Positions 22,285-33,339 of a DNA stretch of 64,000 bases are shown one piece after another. How positions within the stretch are numbered: position 1 is the first letter of the stretch; each line of letters opens with the position of its first letter. Source of the DNA: Isoetes taiwanensis (lineage: Eukaryota; Streptophyta; Lycopodiopsida; Isoetales; Isoetaceae); the NCBI GenBank assembly GCA_021234155.1, contig JAJEKV010000045.1:1020147-1084146 (forward strand), given 5' to 3'. Made by a program: the position numbers and the translations under genes. Below the pieces are notes generated by a model, which worked only from the letters and a program-made list of their open reading frames with translations, was not told the origin of the DNA and made no database searches.

Positions 22285-25200
22285 TGTAGTGTTTCTAGCA
22301 ATACATGCCAAGATGAGATGCCGACTATAGCTCCACATGCTGGGGCTATAAACAAATAGAAATGTGATGTCAGGCATTGATCATCGATGTGCAAATATAA
22401 TGGATAGGATAAGATAGGATAGGATGTGTTGAATGGAGTGCTTGAGGAGGTTAAGTGTAATGGAGAATTTCAACTATGCATGTTATTTCTTAGCACCGAG
22501 CTTTTAGACTGTCCAAATAAAATACTCAAATACAACATTTATCATTGATCATGTAATGTGGTTTGAGTCATTGAGCAGGTTATTGTATCATGGTTGGAAG
22601 TGCAGTGCATAACCTTGATAAACTGCACTTTATTTGATTAACCCTGCGAAAGCCATTAAATGAAAACAAAATAATCAAACAATTTTTCAACAATATATTA
22701 GCAACCAAAACAGATAGAAGTTGTGCATATGATACATCCACTTGACTCTGAATTGCCCAAATCTTCTGATGCACTGACCATTGACATAAGCTCACAATCT
22801 ATTTGGCCAAAATCCTTTTTTGTGCTTCTAGAATGCTTGTCCCAAACAATGTAAAATACATGCAACAAATCCTTTTTTGTGCTTCCATGTCTCAAACAAT
22901 GTAAAATACATGCAGCAAATTGAAATGAAAGAAAGAGGGTTGTCAGGGAAATGTAAACCAAACAAACATAGAGAATCTAAAATTGTAACAAATACATATA
23001 GTAGATGCAGTGGGAAATGAGAGGAGCAGACAAACATAAATGGTAATAATTCAAATTTATCATTTTTGCTAAATAGGAAAGCATGCAACGCAAGAAAACC
23101 AGAATACTTCCTTTTTGTGCTGGCAATGCTATGAAGCATTTTTTTATTCTTCTCCATTGGAAGAAAAGCAAGATGCATGCAACACAATCCACAAAACTCA
23201 AATCATGGCTTCAAAATAAACAAAGCTTTAGAAGGGAATGACATCTTGCAAACGCAATTGGTTGTATGAGAAACCTCATCCCTACAAAAGCGAAATTACA
23301 ATGGCAGAAAGAGATAAAGGTTTGTCACGAAAATAACTATACGCGAGCTTATATGGCTTCATCATTCATAAAAGGTTTTGTGATCAAAATACCTTGTCGT
23401 GATTGTTAATCCAACTTTCTCTCTAGTATTCATAAATATCAGTAGAATTATTTCTTTGCAGTATGCTTAGGTCAAATATTGGCTGCCATTTGTTAACTGT
23501 GGGGATCCTACTAACCTATTTGGCAGAGTGAAAAGATTTTTGTATAGAGAATCGCATCCTCTCAAAGATTGGATTTTTGTGCTTTATATCTACAGAAAAG
23601 GACATAGGACATTTCGGCATTAAGATATCCAGAAGCAAGCTGCCGACCAATTGAAAAAAAAAAAAAGGACCTGAGTTTGCTGGAATAATCTGTTCGTGAA
23701 TCGTACAGCTCAAAATGAAGTTTGTCTAATGTGCATAAAGCTCAAAGTTGCATACAATTTAGCTAAGAATATAGAAGCGTACAATTTAGCAAAGAATATA
23801 GAAGGAAATTCTGAATGGAACAGAGCATCCACCTACTAATTAAAAGACCTTCCCAGTAATTTTCATTTTTAGAAAGATGTCAATCCTGATGGAGAAGCTA
23901 TGGCTTGCACATAATCACACATAAATAGATTGCTGCAAAAAAGACACAGGTTGTTAGATATTCTTGTATTTAAAAGTAGAAATTGGTATCTGTAAATGCA
24001 ACTCATTAGCATGGCATCACATACAAATTTATATGCTACACCATAAGCTCCTATCTGTCTGCAAAATGAAAGGACATTCAAAAGGTCTCCAGAAATTGGT
24101 AGCACTGCGATGATATACGCAATGAAAAGTTGTTGTGAAATGGATAAGTCAATACGAAACAACTCAAAATATCTTCTTATACACATAAAAATGCACCTGC
24201 ATGCAGAAGCAAAGCCAACAGGAATAGAAACCTCCTATTTTTCATATACTGCAGAAGCAAAGCCAACGGGAATAGATGTTGAAACCTCCTAATGTTTCAT
24301 ATACTGAATAACTTTTGCACTAAATGAAGAGAGCCTCTTGTGGGCAACATGCACAAAACGAAAGGTTGTTGGAGTTGTTTAGCATAATCCAAGATAGAAG
24401 TTTGAAAATGGATGCTTCAATTCGGAACATGTTAGGGGACAAATAGAGAACTATTAGTGGATACCTGCTTTTAACCAATCCAATGTGCTTTAGCAAAGAA
24501 TCCAAAATAACTCCTGAAGGAACAAACATTAGAAAATAGCATCCAGCAATAGTCTCGCAAGAAAAAAATGAGTTGAACATTTGCTACTATCAAGATCAAT
24601 TGCAAAAACCTAAGCTACATATTACATTTGAGGCCATAAGCACAAAAGCGAGGAGAAACATTACCTGAGCATTAATACTCCAACTAAAGCCATTTGCAAC
24701 ACATGCTGGCTGCATCTCAAAACTCTACCACAAAACCATGTCCTGTTGGTTTTGAAGAAGATAAAGATGCATCATGCAAGTGCTTGGATCGTCACAAAAT
24801 AAGTTGAGACCATAAAAATTGCAGTTTCGACTGCCAAATTCGCTTTGTTGGATCCCAATATGTACTTCATTGGAGCGCTCCTCCTTTATCTATCCGAACA
24901 GGTTATGGGATTATACACGGACTAAGAAGCCAAAACATGGCCCAGAGATGGCATTTCGGTCTGAGACTACTATTGTTGTTCCCTGCAAACAACTATTTTT
25001 GACCGGCAAATCTGATCCATCGTGTTCTGGTTAAAACCTAGCAAACAACCATTTCCAACTCACAAACCATAACAACATGCAGTAAAACACAATATAAGGC
25101 TACCTTCTCTGTCTATGGAGCTTCAATGGCAAGACCAGAAGAAAGCTTGGAGGAAGAACAACATGCATTATTTGGCAAAAAAAAGTCATTAGGTTCATGT

Positions 25201-25580
25201 TATAGAGCCGCATTTGCAAGCTTGGAGGATAAATGGATATACCACCTTGGAACTGCTTGAACTCCAGCTTCTCATCGGCAAGAAATATTGTTAGGCCTAT
25301 GCTGGGCACGATCAAGAGAGCAACATGCATGATTTGCTAGTTCCGAAGCATATCTTGGAAAAATCGCAACAAAAAATGAACTGTGAAAAAATTGAAGCTG
25401 CGCAAAACTCGTCAGTATAAAAAAAATTCGAAGCAGATAGAAGCTTGGGTCGGAAGAAAACTCAATCTATTTGGAGAGAGAAGGAATGATGGAGCTGGGA
25501 GAGCCAGGCCTCGATTCAAATTCCATGGAGAGAAAGGGCGCAATAAAGGAAACGCACACGGCCAAAATTTTCCCGCAGAG
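22285..25580. other. Helitron interior, no gene recognised
   Basis: AT-rich sequence with small tandem duplications at 22805-22920 (TTTTTTGTGCTTC units of about 56 bp) and 24200-24305 (GCAGAAGCAAAGCCAACRGGAATAG units). The open frame at 25383-25658 is basic and low-complexity, and covers the Helitron 5' end; I do not count it as a gene. I found no Rep, helicase or recognisable captured exon. Confidence 0.5.
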
Positions 25581-25586
25581 GCAAGA

Positions 25587-25620
25587 GGAACGCCGCATGC
25601 GTCTGCACATGCGGCGTTCC
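25587..25620. other. perfect 13-bp hairpin near the Helitron 5' end
   Basis: GGAACGCCGCATG (25587-25599) and CATGCGGCGTTCC (25608-25620) form a fully paired stem with an 8-nt loop, 40 bp inside the Helitron 5' terminus. It is GC-rich in AT-rich surroundings. Confidence 0.9.
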
Positions 25621-25660
25621 TGGCTCGAAAACCAAAGCCTTACCATTTTAAAAGATAAGA

Positions 25661-26340
25661 TGTTCTAGATGCTCATGGCTAAGCATCTCAGTCGAAAATA
25701 AAAAGTTTTTTTGGCTGAGCATCCTAGAATATTCTAGAAAGCTCTAGATAGATGTAGAAAGTTCTGAAATATTCTTGATTGTTCTAGAATATTGTAGATA
25801 GTCGTGGGTAAGGACCTAAAAATAGAAAGTATTTTTTTTTTTTAAAAACACCTCAATCTAAAAAATAGAAAGCTTATGAGAAATATTGCAAAGAGCCAAA
25901 ATAATTTAGAATGTTCTAGCATGTTCTAGACTCTTATGGATAAGCATCTCAGTCTAAAAATCTTTGAAATTTTGCAACAAGCCAGACTAGAATGTTCTAT
26001 AACATTTTAGATACTCATCAGTAAGCACGTCAGTCTAAAAATAGAAAGCTTTTCTAAAATTTGAAAAGAATAAAAATAGAATATTCTAGATGTTCATGTG
26101 TAAGCACCTCAATCTAAAAAAAAAAACTTCATCAGACTAGAATAAGAGATGTTGCACAAAGTAAGAATAGAATATTCTTAAATGTTTTAGATTCATGTTG
26201 CAAAGAGCTAAAGAAGAATGTTCTAGAATAGTTTTAGAACATTATAAAAATACCTCATTATAAAAATAGGCACCTCATTATAAAAATAGTTTTAGAATGT
26301 AAGGGAAACTAGGGGTATCTAAGAAAATATTGATGCATTA
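25661..26340. repeat. continuation of the TTCTAGAA array
   Basis: This opens with TGTTCTAGATGCTCATGGC, the continuation that unit one shows at about 16340, and carries on with TTCTAGAAWG-like units, CTCATGGRTAAGCAYCTCA blocks and short A-tracts. It is more diverged than the left part. Confidence 0.85.
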
Positions 26341-26379
26341 TTCTTCTATTTTGTCGCGAGGGTTCGAAGGACGAACAAA

Positions 26380-26760
26380 CTCTCAAATTTCAATCCAACA
26401 AATTCTCAAAAAACAAGAGTATCACAAAGCTACCAGCATGGCAATCCAAGGATCCAAGGCCATTTCTTTGTGATGTGAATATCAACGAATTAGTCAAAGG
26501 AGCCACCATAGATACGGGCAGTGGAGTGAATGTAATGCCTTACCATATAATGCTTCAACTTGGATGAAAATGATGGAACCGACAACTATGGTGCTCAAAG
26601 CATTCAATCAAATGAAGATGCAGCTTATGGGAGTTATAAGACATGTCTTGTGCAATGTATATTAAGTGGATGCAATTTTGAATTTCATAGTTTGAAATTT
26701 TTAGAGAGTGTGTATGCTGAAACTTATACTTTGTGACTGAGCCGGACATGGCTAGCTGTT
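26380..26760 (+). pseudogene. gypsy-type aspartic protease fragment
   Basis: The retroviral-type protease cleaves the Gag-Pol polyprotein. The frame around 26490-26570 reads VKGATIDTGSGVNVMPYHIM and LQLG, with the catalytic DTGS at 26511-26522. A stop follows the LQLG (26570). The next recognisable segments, such as MKMQLMGVIR and FHSLKFLESVYAETY, are in shifted frames. Flanking gag or RT is not visible, so this is an isolated piece of a Ty3/gypsy pol. Confidence 0.75.
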
Positions 26761-26894
26761 ATGCAAGCTGAGATTTCATGGAGGAGGTGTGAAATGAACA
26801 TCTTTTAAGGGGAATACAAGGTTACTATAGGTCATCCTCTGAAATCAGCAAATGGCACATTTCTTTGCAATCCTTCTTTGAGCAGCCCGCAGTT

Positions 26895-27600
26895 AGAAAT
26901 CACATCAAAAATGATGCCCACATCCTCCTTAAAATACCCCCTTTTGGAAATGGGGGATTGACGAGCAAAGGATAATTTTTTGAGGAGAAGAGGATTTTAG
27001 TTCTATGTTAGGGGTACTGAGGGAGTAATAGGGGGATTGCAATCTATAACATGGGGATTTTCTATAAAAAAAGACGAATGGGGGATGAGGAGAAATGGGG
27101 TAGTCAGGGGTACTAGGGGTAATGATGGAGTAATAAGGGAATTGCAATTTAGAACATGGGGATTCCTTAAAAAAAATGAAGAATGGGGGATGAGGAGAAA
27201 CGGGGTAGTTAGGGTTAGTAGGGGTAATGAGGGAGTAATGGGGATTGCAATTTAGAACGTGGGGATTTTCTGTAAGAGATGAAGAAAGGGATGCGGAGAA
27301 ATGGGGTAGTCAGGGCTACTGGGGGTAATGAAGGAGTAATAGGAGGATTGCAATTTAGAATATGAGGATTTCTACTAAAAAAATGAAGAATGGGGGACGA
27401 CGAGAAATGGGGTAGCCAGGGTTAGTAGGGGTAAGGAGGATTGCAATTTAGAATGGGGGATAAGATTAGTAAGGGTAATGAGGGCCTAATGGGGGAATTG
27501 CAATTTAGAATGGGGGATGAGGAGAATGGGAATGAGGAGAAATGGGGATTCACATGAAAAGGGAATGAAGGAAAGGGAGGATGCGGATTATATTTAAGTT
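26895..27600. repeat. GA-rich tandem array, about 105-bp units, with inverted ends
   Basis: About six units contain GAATGGGGGATGAGGAGAAA, GGGGTAGT, GGGGTAATGA and GGRATTGCAATTTAGAA. The left end reads AAAATGATGCCCACATCCTCC. The right end (AGGGAGGATGCGGATTATATT) is its approximate reverse complement, and the same end sequence occurs inverted at 34545-34585. The ends suggest a non-autonomous DNA transposon whose interior has expanded. Confidence 0.7.
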
Positions 27601-27704
27601 AATATTTCAGTGATTCTTGCTTTAGAAAGTGGGTGTTGCTTTAGATTGCCAATTTGAAAACACCACTAATATAACTAATAACATTTAAACCTTTGCAGTA
27701 ATAG

Positions 27705-28506
27705 TCAAAAGATTACATGTTGGTCCGTAAGTGGTTGAATTAGCTCATACCCTAGAATCTTTGTATCATCGTATGGCACATGGATGAACTTTTGAACTAG
27801 AGAGTTAATAAACCTGGTCTTTCCAAAGGCTATATCTAAGGAAAGGATCCATGCCTCTGTAAATGGATCTTTGTTACCTTGATAGAAGTAGTTTGCCTTG
27901 TAGTAACTCTTTAGCTCTCCAACATATTCATGAACAAAGATTGTTGATATATTACCCTTGGGCTCTATATGGTTTTCCTCACTTAACTCTTGTGATGACA
28001 CATAGTCTCCTTCTTTATAGATTGAGCTCCATCACACCAGTCAAGTCTATAATCACCCCTTTTTGCTCACTCATGGCTGATCCTATAACTATGCCCTTCT
28101 TGGTAATGGCCTCCTTGCAGCCACAATGATTTGGAAGGTATTCTAACTTATCCATAATGCCTTTAGCTACTTCTACTGATGGCACTCGAATAATTCCTTT
28201 CCTATGGTCTCTAATGCCAACTGGTAGCCAAATGTACTTATGTACCTCTTTCAAAGTGTACTCAGTAGGATTGCCTTCTTCGGCTTCAAGGAAAGTTGTG
28301 GTGAAAAGGTAACGCGCATGATACCTCATATAGGTAAGTTCAACTTCCAAGTTGTTGGTCTTCACTTGCTTAGGATCTTCACATCTCGCTCTTGAGGGAA
28401 ACACCAGATGCCACAAAACATGGTAAATGTTTTGGCAATCTAAAACCATGGAAATTGCTCGAACATTTGCAAAATAGAGAAATTGTGATTGATTTGGGCT
28501 TGTCAA
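27705..28506 (-). pseudogene. unrecognised protein-coding sequence with one frameshift
   Basis: I do not recognise this family. On the minus strand a 163-codon frame (28506-28015, with CEDPKQVKTNNLEVELTYMR and YTLKEVHKYIWLPVGIRDHR) ends at a stop. A second frame, offset by one base, begins at once (KEGDYVSSQELSEENH) and continues for about 100 codons (AWILSLDIAFGKTRFINSLV, IHVPYDDTKILGYEL) to 27705. The even, non-repetitive amino-acid use and a single frame change at about 28010 point to a recently active coding sequence of about 265 residues. It may belong to a transposon such as the CACTA to the right; nothing in the sequence proves this. Confidence 0.45.
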
Positions 28507-28836
28507 CGAATTGCAGGTGGTGCAACATCTTAAATCTGACCTTGAAATATCCTAGTAGCACATGAAGTGTAAATTTGAAAAAATACTAACAAATAGGGCA
28601 TTTTTTATTGTTATGACTCAATGGCGAGAATGCAGACGTGGGCATTTTGTTAAATCAAGGTTGTTAAAGTACAATGGTTCTATAAAAAATTATTCTAGGG
28701 CAAGTAGTTGGAACGTGGTTTCCAAACCCAAAACTGTTTATGTGGGACAGCTATAATCTGGCCTTAAAATATTCCACCAACGTTTGTGAGTGAAAGTTTG
28801 CAATATTTACAAGACATGATATTTCGAAGGGGCTAA

Positions 28837-28997
28837 GGGCGCTTTCCCATGGGCAGAAAACCTCCAGGTTTCCTGGAGGTCTGGTCTTCTATTCGGATGT
28901 TCCCATGAGCTCCCTGAGTCGCCCGCTGAGGTTAAGGACCTCAGTTGGAAAGTGGGTCTGACCTCATCCAGGTCCGTCCGTCCATGGGAAAGCACCC
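28837..28997. mobile_element. Tourist-like MITE (PIF/Harbinger type), 161 bp
   Basis: Terminal inverted repeats GGGCGCTTTCCCATGG and CCATGGGAAAGCACCC are flanked by TAA on both sides (28834-28836 and 28998-29000). A 3-bp TAA target duplication is typical of PIF/Harbinger elements. Two internal hairpins are visible: CCTCCAGG/CCTGGAGG (28861-28879) and CTGAGGT/ACCTCAG (28925-28943). No coding capacity. Confidence 0.85.
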
Positions 28998-29066
28998 TAA
29001 TATGGAGACGTGTGCAACAGGTCCGTCCGTCCATGGGAAAGCACCCTAATATGGAGACGTGTGCAA
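28969..29066. repeat. perfect 49-bp tandem duplication across the MITE end
   Basis: The unit 28969-29017 is repeated without change at 29018-29066. It spans the last 29 bp of the MITE, the TAA and 17-20 bp of flank, so it arose after MITE insertion and recently. Confidence 0.95.
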
Positions 29067-32000
29067 CTTTGAATCAAGGTAATAAAGATTAATGAAAAGG
29101 AAAAAAACTCTGAGAATAGGGCAAAACGTTGCATTGCATGACGGCTTGACCCTAAACCGATCATGGCTCAGCTCATAAGCCGGATCGATTCAACCAGCAT
29201 GCAAGTAATGAAGTTTTTAGGGTTCGTGGCTTTGCCTGCACAGGAAAATGCGACCTTATTCTGTGGTAAAGCCTTGCTTGTTTGTCTGTTAGTGATGAAA
29301 CAAAACAGGGCCCAACTTTTTGATCTTGCAAGGAGGAAGATTCAGATCTGGCAATCCTATGCATGGTAGAAGCAGAATCTGCGGCACAGTCCATTAACTG
29401 TTTCTGGAAAGAATGGTAAACACAGGATGCAATATGATAGCAAGCTTCCGATCGGATGGAAGGATCCAATGTGGAGGCAAGATTCTAAAGCACAGCAACT
29501 CTAGCAGAATCTTCTGAACCTAAGGAGCAAACCAAGAACGGTGACGAGGAGATCAATGCTGTAGATCCAACTTAACCAGGTTCTTTGCTTGGGGTTTTTT
29601 GTGGAGTCTTGAACTCATTTTTCAAGTTTGGTTTATTTGAGTTCACGTCTAGATCTTTCCACGAATTTTTAACTGATATAAGCTTAGAAAAACTATTGCA
29701 GCGTTAAAAAATTGCTTGAGTGCATGCAATTTATTTTGTACTCTTAAATTCGTTTGGTAAGTGTTATACACAAATAATCTGGGTCTTTTTGAAGACATGA
29801 GATTTGGCAGCTTACTATATAGGTTGTACAGGTGCATAGAAGTTAAAAAAGAAAGCAGAATAGGTGTTCGCCATTATACGAGATAACCTGTGACAGAGCA
29901 TGGCAAATTTATTCTAATGCTTATTTTTTCTGAGCTGATCCAGCCCAGGTTTTTTTACTTAAGACTTAGAGTGCTGAACTTATCTCTAGTGCTGGGTTAG
30001 CCTACGCTATATTTAAGGTGTAGGTCTTTACAAGCGATTAACTATGGAAAAAATGGAGCAAGATGCTTAGAGTACAAATTTTATCAGATAAACAGCGCCA
30101 TATGTTAAGTGTTTTCTTGCTTATGGTGGTACAGTTCTGCTTATGAAGAATGCGGCTGCTTGCCGTATACGGCCGTCTAATGCCATCTATGGCTGTCTGA
30201 TGCTGGATCATGACTCTCAACTGAATTTCATCATGCCCTGTAAGCAAGTGGATTCACGCATTCTTATCTGGCAACGTGGTCCAGGTAACTAATCTTGTAC
30301 TTCAGTTAAATTTTCTTGTAAGATAGTCACAGATTAAGCTTTAATATTTGATAATACAAATATCGTGCTTCAAGGCATGGTTGAAACGAAGCTTGATACA
30401 GATCTATAAAAACAAGGGCATTGCTCATTGTTTTCCTTCGAGACATGAATAAATCAGGGAGGCCTGAGGGCGCCCACAGTAAGGGTCAAACTAGGCCTAC
30501 CGTTGTCTATGGGTCCTGCCGTTGTCTATGCCTGAAGTTCGAGTGAATCCTCGTGTTCTTTGCATATGCCTTTTATTCTTGTCCTTGAGTTGAACATAGA
30601 TGTCTGGGATGGATTTATACATCTGCATCACAATTGTGGTTGTGATCCTTTTACAAATTTGGATCACATGTTTCTGCTGCTAACATTATTCTCTGTTGCA
30701 GGCTAGGGGATTCAGTTTCTATACATCTCTTTTCGATCTTTGGAAAAATGACTGCGCGTGCTAAGGAGGTGATTATGTCCATTTTATTTCATGGAACTCA
30801 ACATAGATATAAACAGCAAAAGAAAGAACGGAAGAAAGGTTTCATAGTTATGCTACTGAGGGCCATACAAATTTTATAGATGTTGGAAAGTAATTGGGCA
30901 AGCCTCAAACATGGCTTATTCAAATACAAACAAAGAAATTATTCTAGAGATACTTCGTTTGGAAGACAAAGCTGCAAATGAGTGAAGACATTCCTATTCA
31001 GGTTTGAGCTTAAATCTCTTTCAATTAAATGCAGCGATAACATAAACAATAGATTCAGCAGTTGCATATAACTAGGTGTTTAATTCAATCTTCCAGTCAG
31101 GCCAATCTTTCCTGTCAGGTCAAACTTGGGTACGCAGAAATGTGTGTCTAAATTGCTTCCACTTTCACTCTAATGCTTTGCCATTCAAATACCATCTATG
31201 CATTGGATAAATTGTATAAACTAACTGAAAGTTTGATCACTTATGTAGCTATTGGAATCAAATGCTGGACTGATCCCCTTCGTGGAGCATATAACAAATT
31301 TTCTCCAAGGTTTTCCATGCCTCAATGTGTTTTTCAAGAATAGCATAGACGTAGACGATCTTTTTATTTGTAGATGTAGACGTGTATATTTCACAACAAA
31401 AAAGGACGTGTATATTTATGCAGATATTTTTTGTGAAATGCATATCGTCTTTTTTATTTGCAGACGTGTATATTTATGCAGGAGTTGGCTGGAGCCCATG
31501 GCTCATGGTTGGCATTGTAAAGATTGTCAATTCTTGACTTGACATGTAACTATGATTAGATTTAAATAAAGAAATTTTTGTTTTATATACACTCTTATCT
31601 CTTTATGAATTTGTACCTTTAATACACTTTAATACACGTTAAATTCAATCATCAATATGATAAGTTTAATAAGAGTACATAGAAACAATCTAGACAAAAA
31701 TACAAATGGCTTTGTATAATGACGAAAATATGTTAGTATAATTATGTTTTTTATATGGGTTTCTTTCTAACATTTAATATCAACCATTGATGTTGAGCAC
31801 ATCCCCAGCATGATCCCAAATCAACCGCTCACATCTTTTTCCCCAAAGAGGGCTCCGCCACTTTCTAAGGTCCATTTCCAAAATGAAAACCCAATGGTAG
31901 CCGCCAGAGTCCAACTGCTGCCGGATTATTGCTGCATGGGCCTGGCATGGTCGGAAGATGGACGTCTCACCACAGGAAGCTCTGCAATCCTCACCCCCAA

Positions 32001-32475
32001 GCTTTGCCTACTCTCCTGCCTTATCCTGCTCAAACAGCAAACAGCAGCCGCCATAGCCATAAATTAGCGCCATACCTAAACCGCCATAGCTAAACCGCCA
32101 TAGCATCTGTCGGCTTCTCTGCTCTCTACCTACCTTCATCGCCATACCTCTGCTCCGCTACCCCAGCCAAAAAAAACAAGGGAGCACCCGCTTCTAACTC
32201 CAGCAAACAGATTCGAGCAGATAGGGATTCGAACAGATAGCCGCGATGGAGCATGGCGGCAACGAATTGCAGATTTCTTCCACCCAGCGAATTGCGTGAA
32301 TACCCTGATAGCAGTTGTCACCGGTGCATATTCTATTCTAATAAAACATTGTTCCGCACAGAACATCTAAATGGCAAGAAGCTGCTCAAAACCGCTAAAA
32401 TATACGGTTTTCCATACTATACACAGCCCAAATCTTACTCCACACCATTGCATTCCAAATACGAAACAAAAAACG
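29067..32475. other. no gene recognised
   Basis: Several short frames (such as 29163-29369 and 31252-31542) lack domains. GACGTGTATATTT recurs three times at 31379-31480. Part of this stretch may be the body of the CACTA element ending at 32882, but its left end is not visible. Confidence 0.4.
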
Positions 32476-32479
32476 GGGA

Positions 32480-32882
32480 AGTTTATGACGAAAATATGCA
32501 TAAAGAATAAATATTTTGACGAAATTTGCGATGAAATACTTGATGAAACCATTGACGTAAAATCTGATGGAAAATCTGATGAAACCGGTGACGCTTAAGG
32601 TGTCAAAAAATCTGATGAAAACTATGATGAAAATTCTGACGTTTAAAGTGTCGAAAATTCTGATGAAAATTTTGACGATTCTTATCTGACGATTATACTG
32701 ACATTTTAGCTGATGATTATAATGATGAAATTCTGACGTAAAATCTGACGATTTTTTTGATGAAATATTCATCAGAACATATTCATCAGAATATACGTCA
32801 GAACCTAAGTCTGTGCAATTATGGGGTTCTGACGATTATTCTGACGAATTTTTTGACGAAAAGCTAGCATTCTCTTGTAGTG
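32480..32882 (-). mobile_element. CACTA (En/Spm-like) terminus with subterminal repeats
   Basis: The right boundary, read on the minus strand, is CACTACAAGAGAATG (32882-32868), the signature CACTA terminal inverted repeat. Behind it lie about 380 bp of repeated TCGTCAGAA/TTTCATCAGA motifs in both orientations, like the subterminal repeats that the CACTA transposase binds. The base triplet outside the end is TAA. I did not find the matching left TIR. Confidence 0.75.
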
Positions 32883-32894
32883 TAAGTAAACTAC

Positions 32895-33338
32895 AAAATA
32901 AAACTACAAAAATAAAAAAGGGGGATTGTTGAGAAAAGGGTCTTAACTAAGTACGAGATATTAAATACAAGGTCACAAAAGGGGGATGGTTGAGAAGAGG
33001 GGTATGAACGAAATAAGGGGATATTAAACACAAAATCATGAAGGGGGGATTTTTGAGAAAAGGGTATTAACAGTATGGGATATTAAATTACAAGGTCACA
33101 AAAGGAGGATGGTTGAGAAGAGGAGTATGAACGGAACAAGGGGATATTAAACATAAAAGGAGTATGAACGGAATAAGGGTATATTAAACTACAAAATCAC
33201 AAACAGGGATTGTTCCTAGAAAGGGGTATGAAAACATAAAAGGAGGATGGTTGAGAAGAGGGGTATGAACGGAATAAGGGATATGAACAGAATAAGGGTA
33301 TATTAAACTACAAAATCACAAAGGGGGATTGTTCCTAG
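32895..33338. repeat. GGGGGATTGTTGAGAA tandem array, left part
   Basis: Units of about 60-75 bp contain GGGGGATKGTTGAGAARAGG, GTATGAACGGAATAAGGG, and GATATTAAACTACAAAATCACAAA. The array is interrupted by the LINE fragment at 33340-34372 and resumes at 34376. Confidence 0.85.
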
Positions 33339-33339
33339 A

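Larger units (their letters stand above)
17336..25660 (-). mobile_element. non-autonomous Helitron with reconstructable empty site
   Basis: On the minus strand the element begins with TC (25660-25659, TCTTATCTTTTAAAATGG) and ends with CTAG (17339-17336). A 19-nt hairpin precedes that end by seven bases. The flanking bases are A before the TC and T after the CTAG, the standard A|T Helitron target. Joining the flanks gives the same sequence as the undisturbed sister unit near 16335-16360 (TTAGAATGTTCTAGATGCTC), so the target is uninterrupted and not duplicated. No Rep/helicase frame is visible. Over half of the length is a nested LINE (17607-22268); the remaining 3.6 kb is non-coding or unrecognised. 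Confidence 0.85.

Noticed and set aside
25383-25658. 91-aa basic open frame
   Set aside because: Low-complexity and basic, overlapping another register, and it runs into the Helitron terminus and its hairpin. No homology recognised.
32500-32780. Acidic-repeat protein from the TCTGATGAAAAT frames
   Set aside because: These are CACTA subterminal repeats. Frames on both strands are by-products of the repeat.
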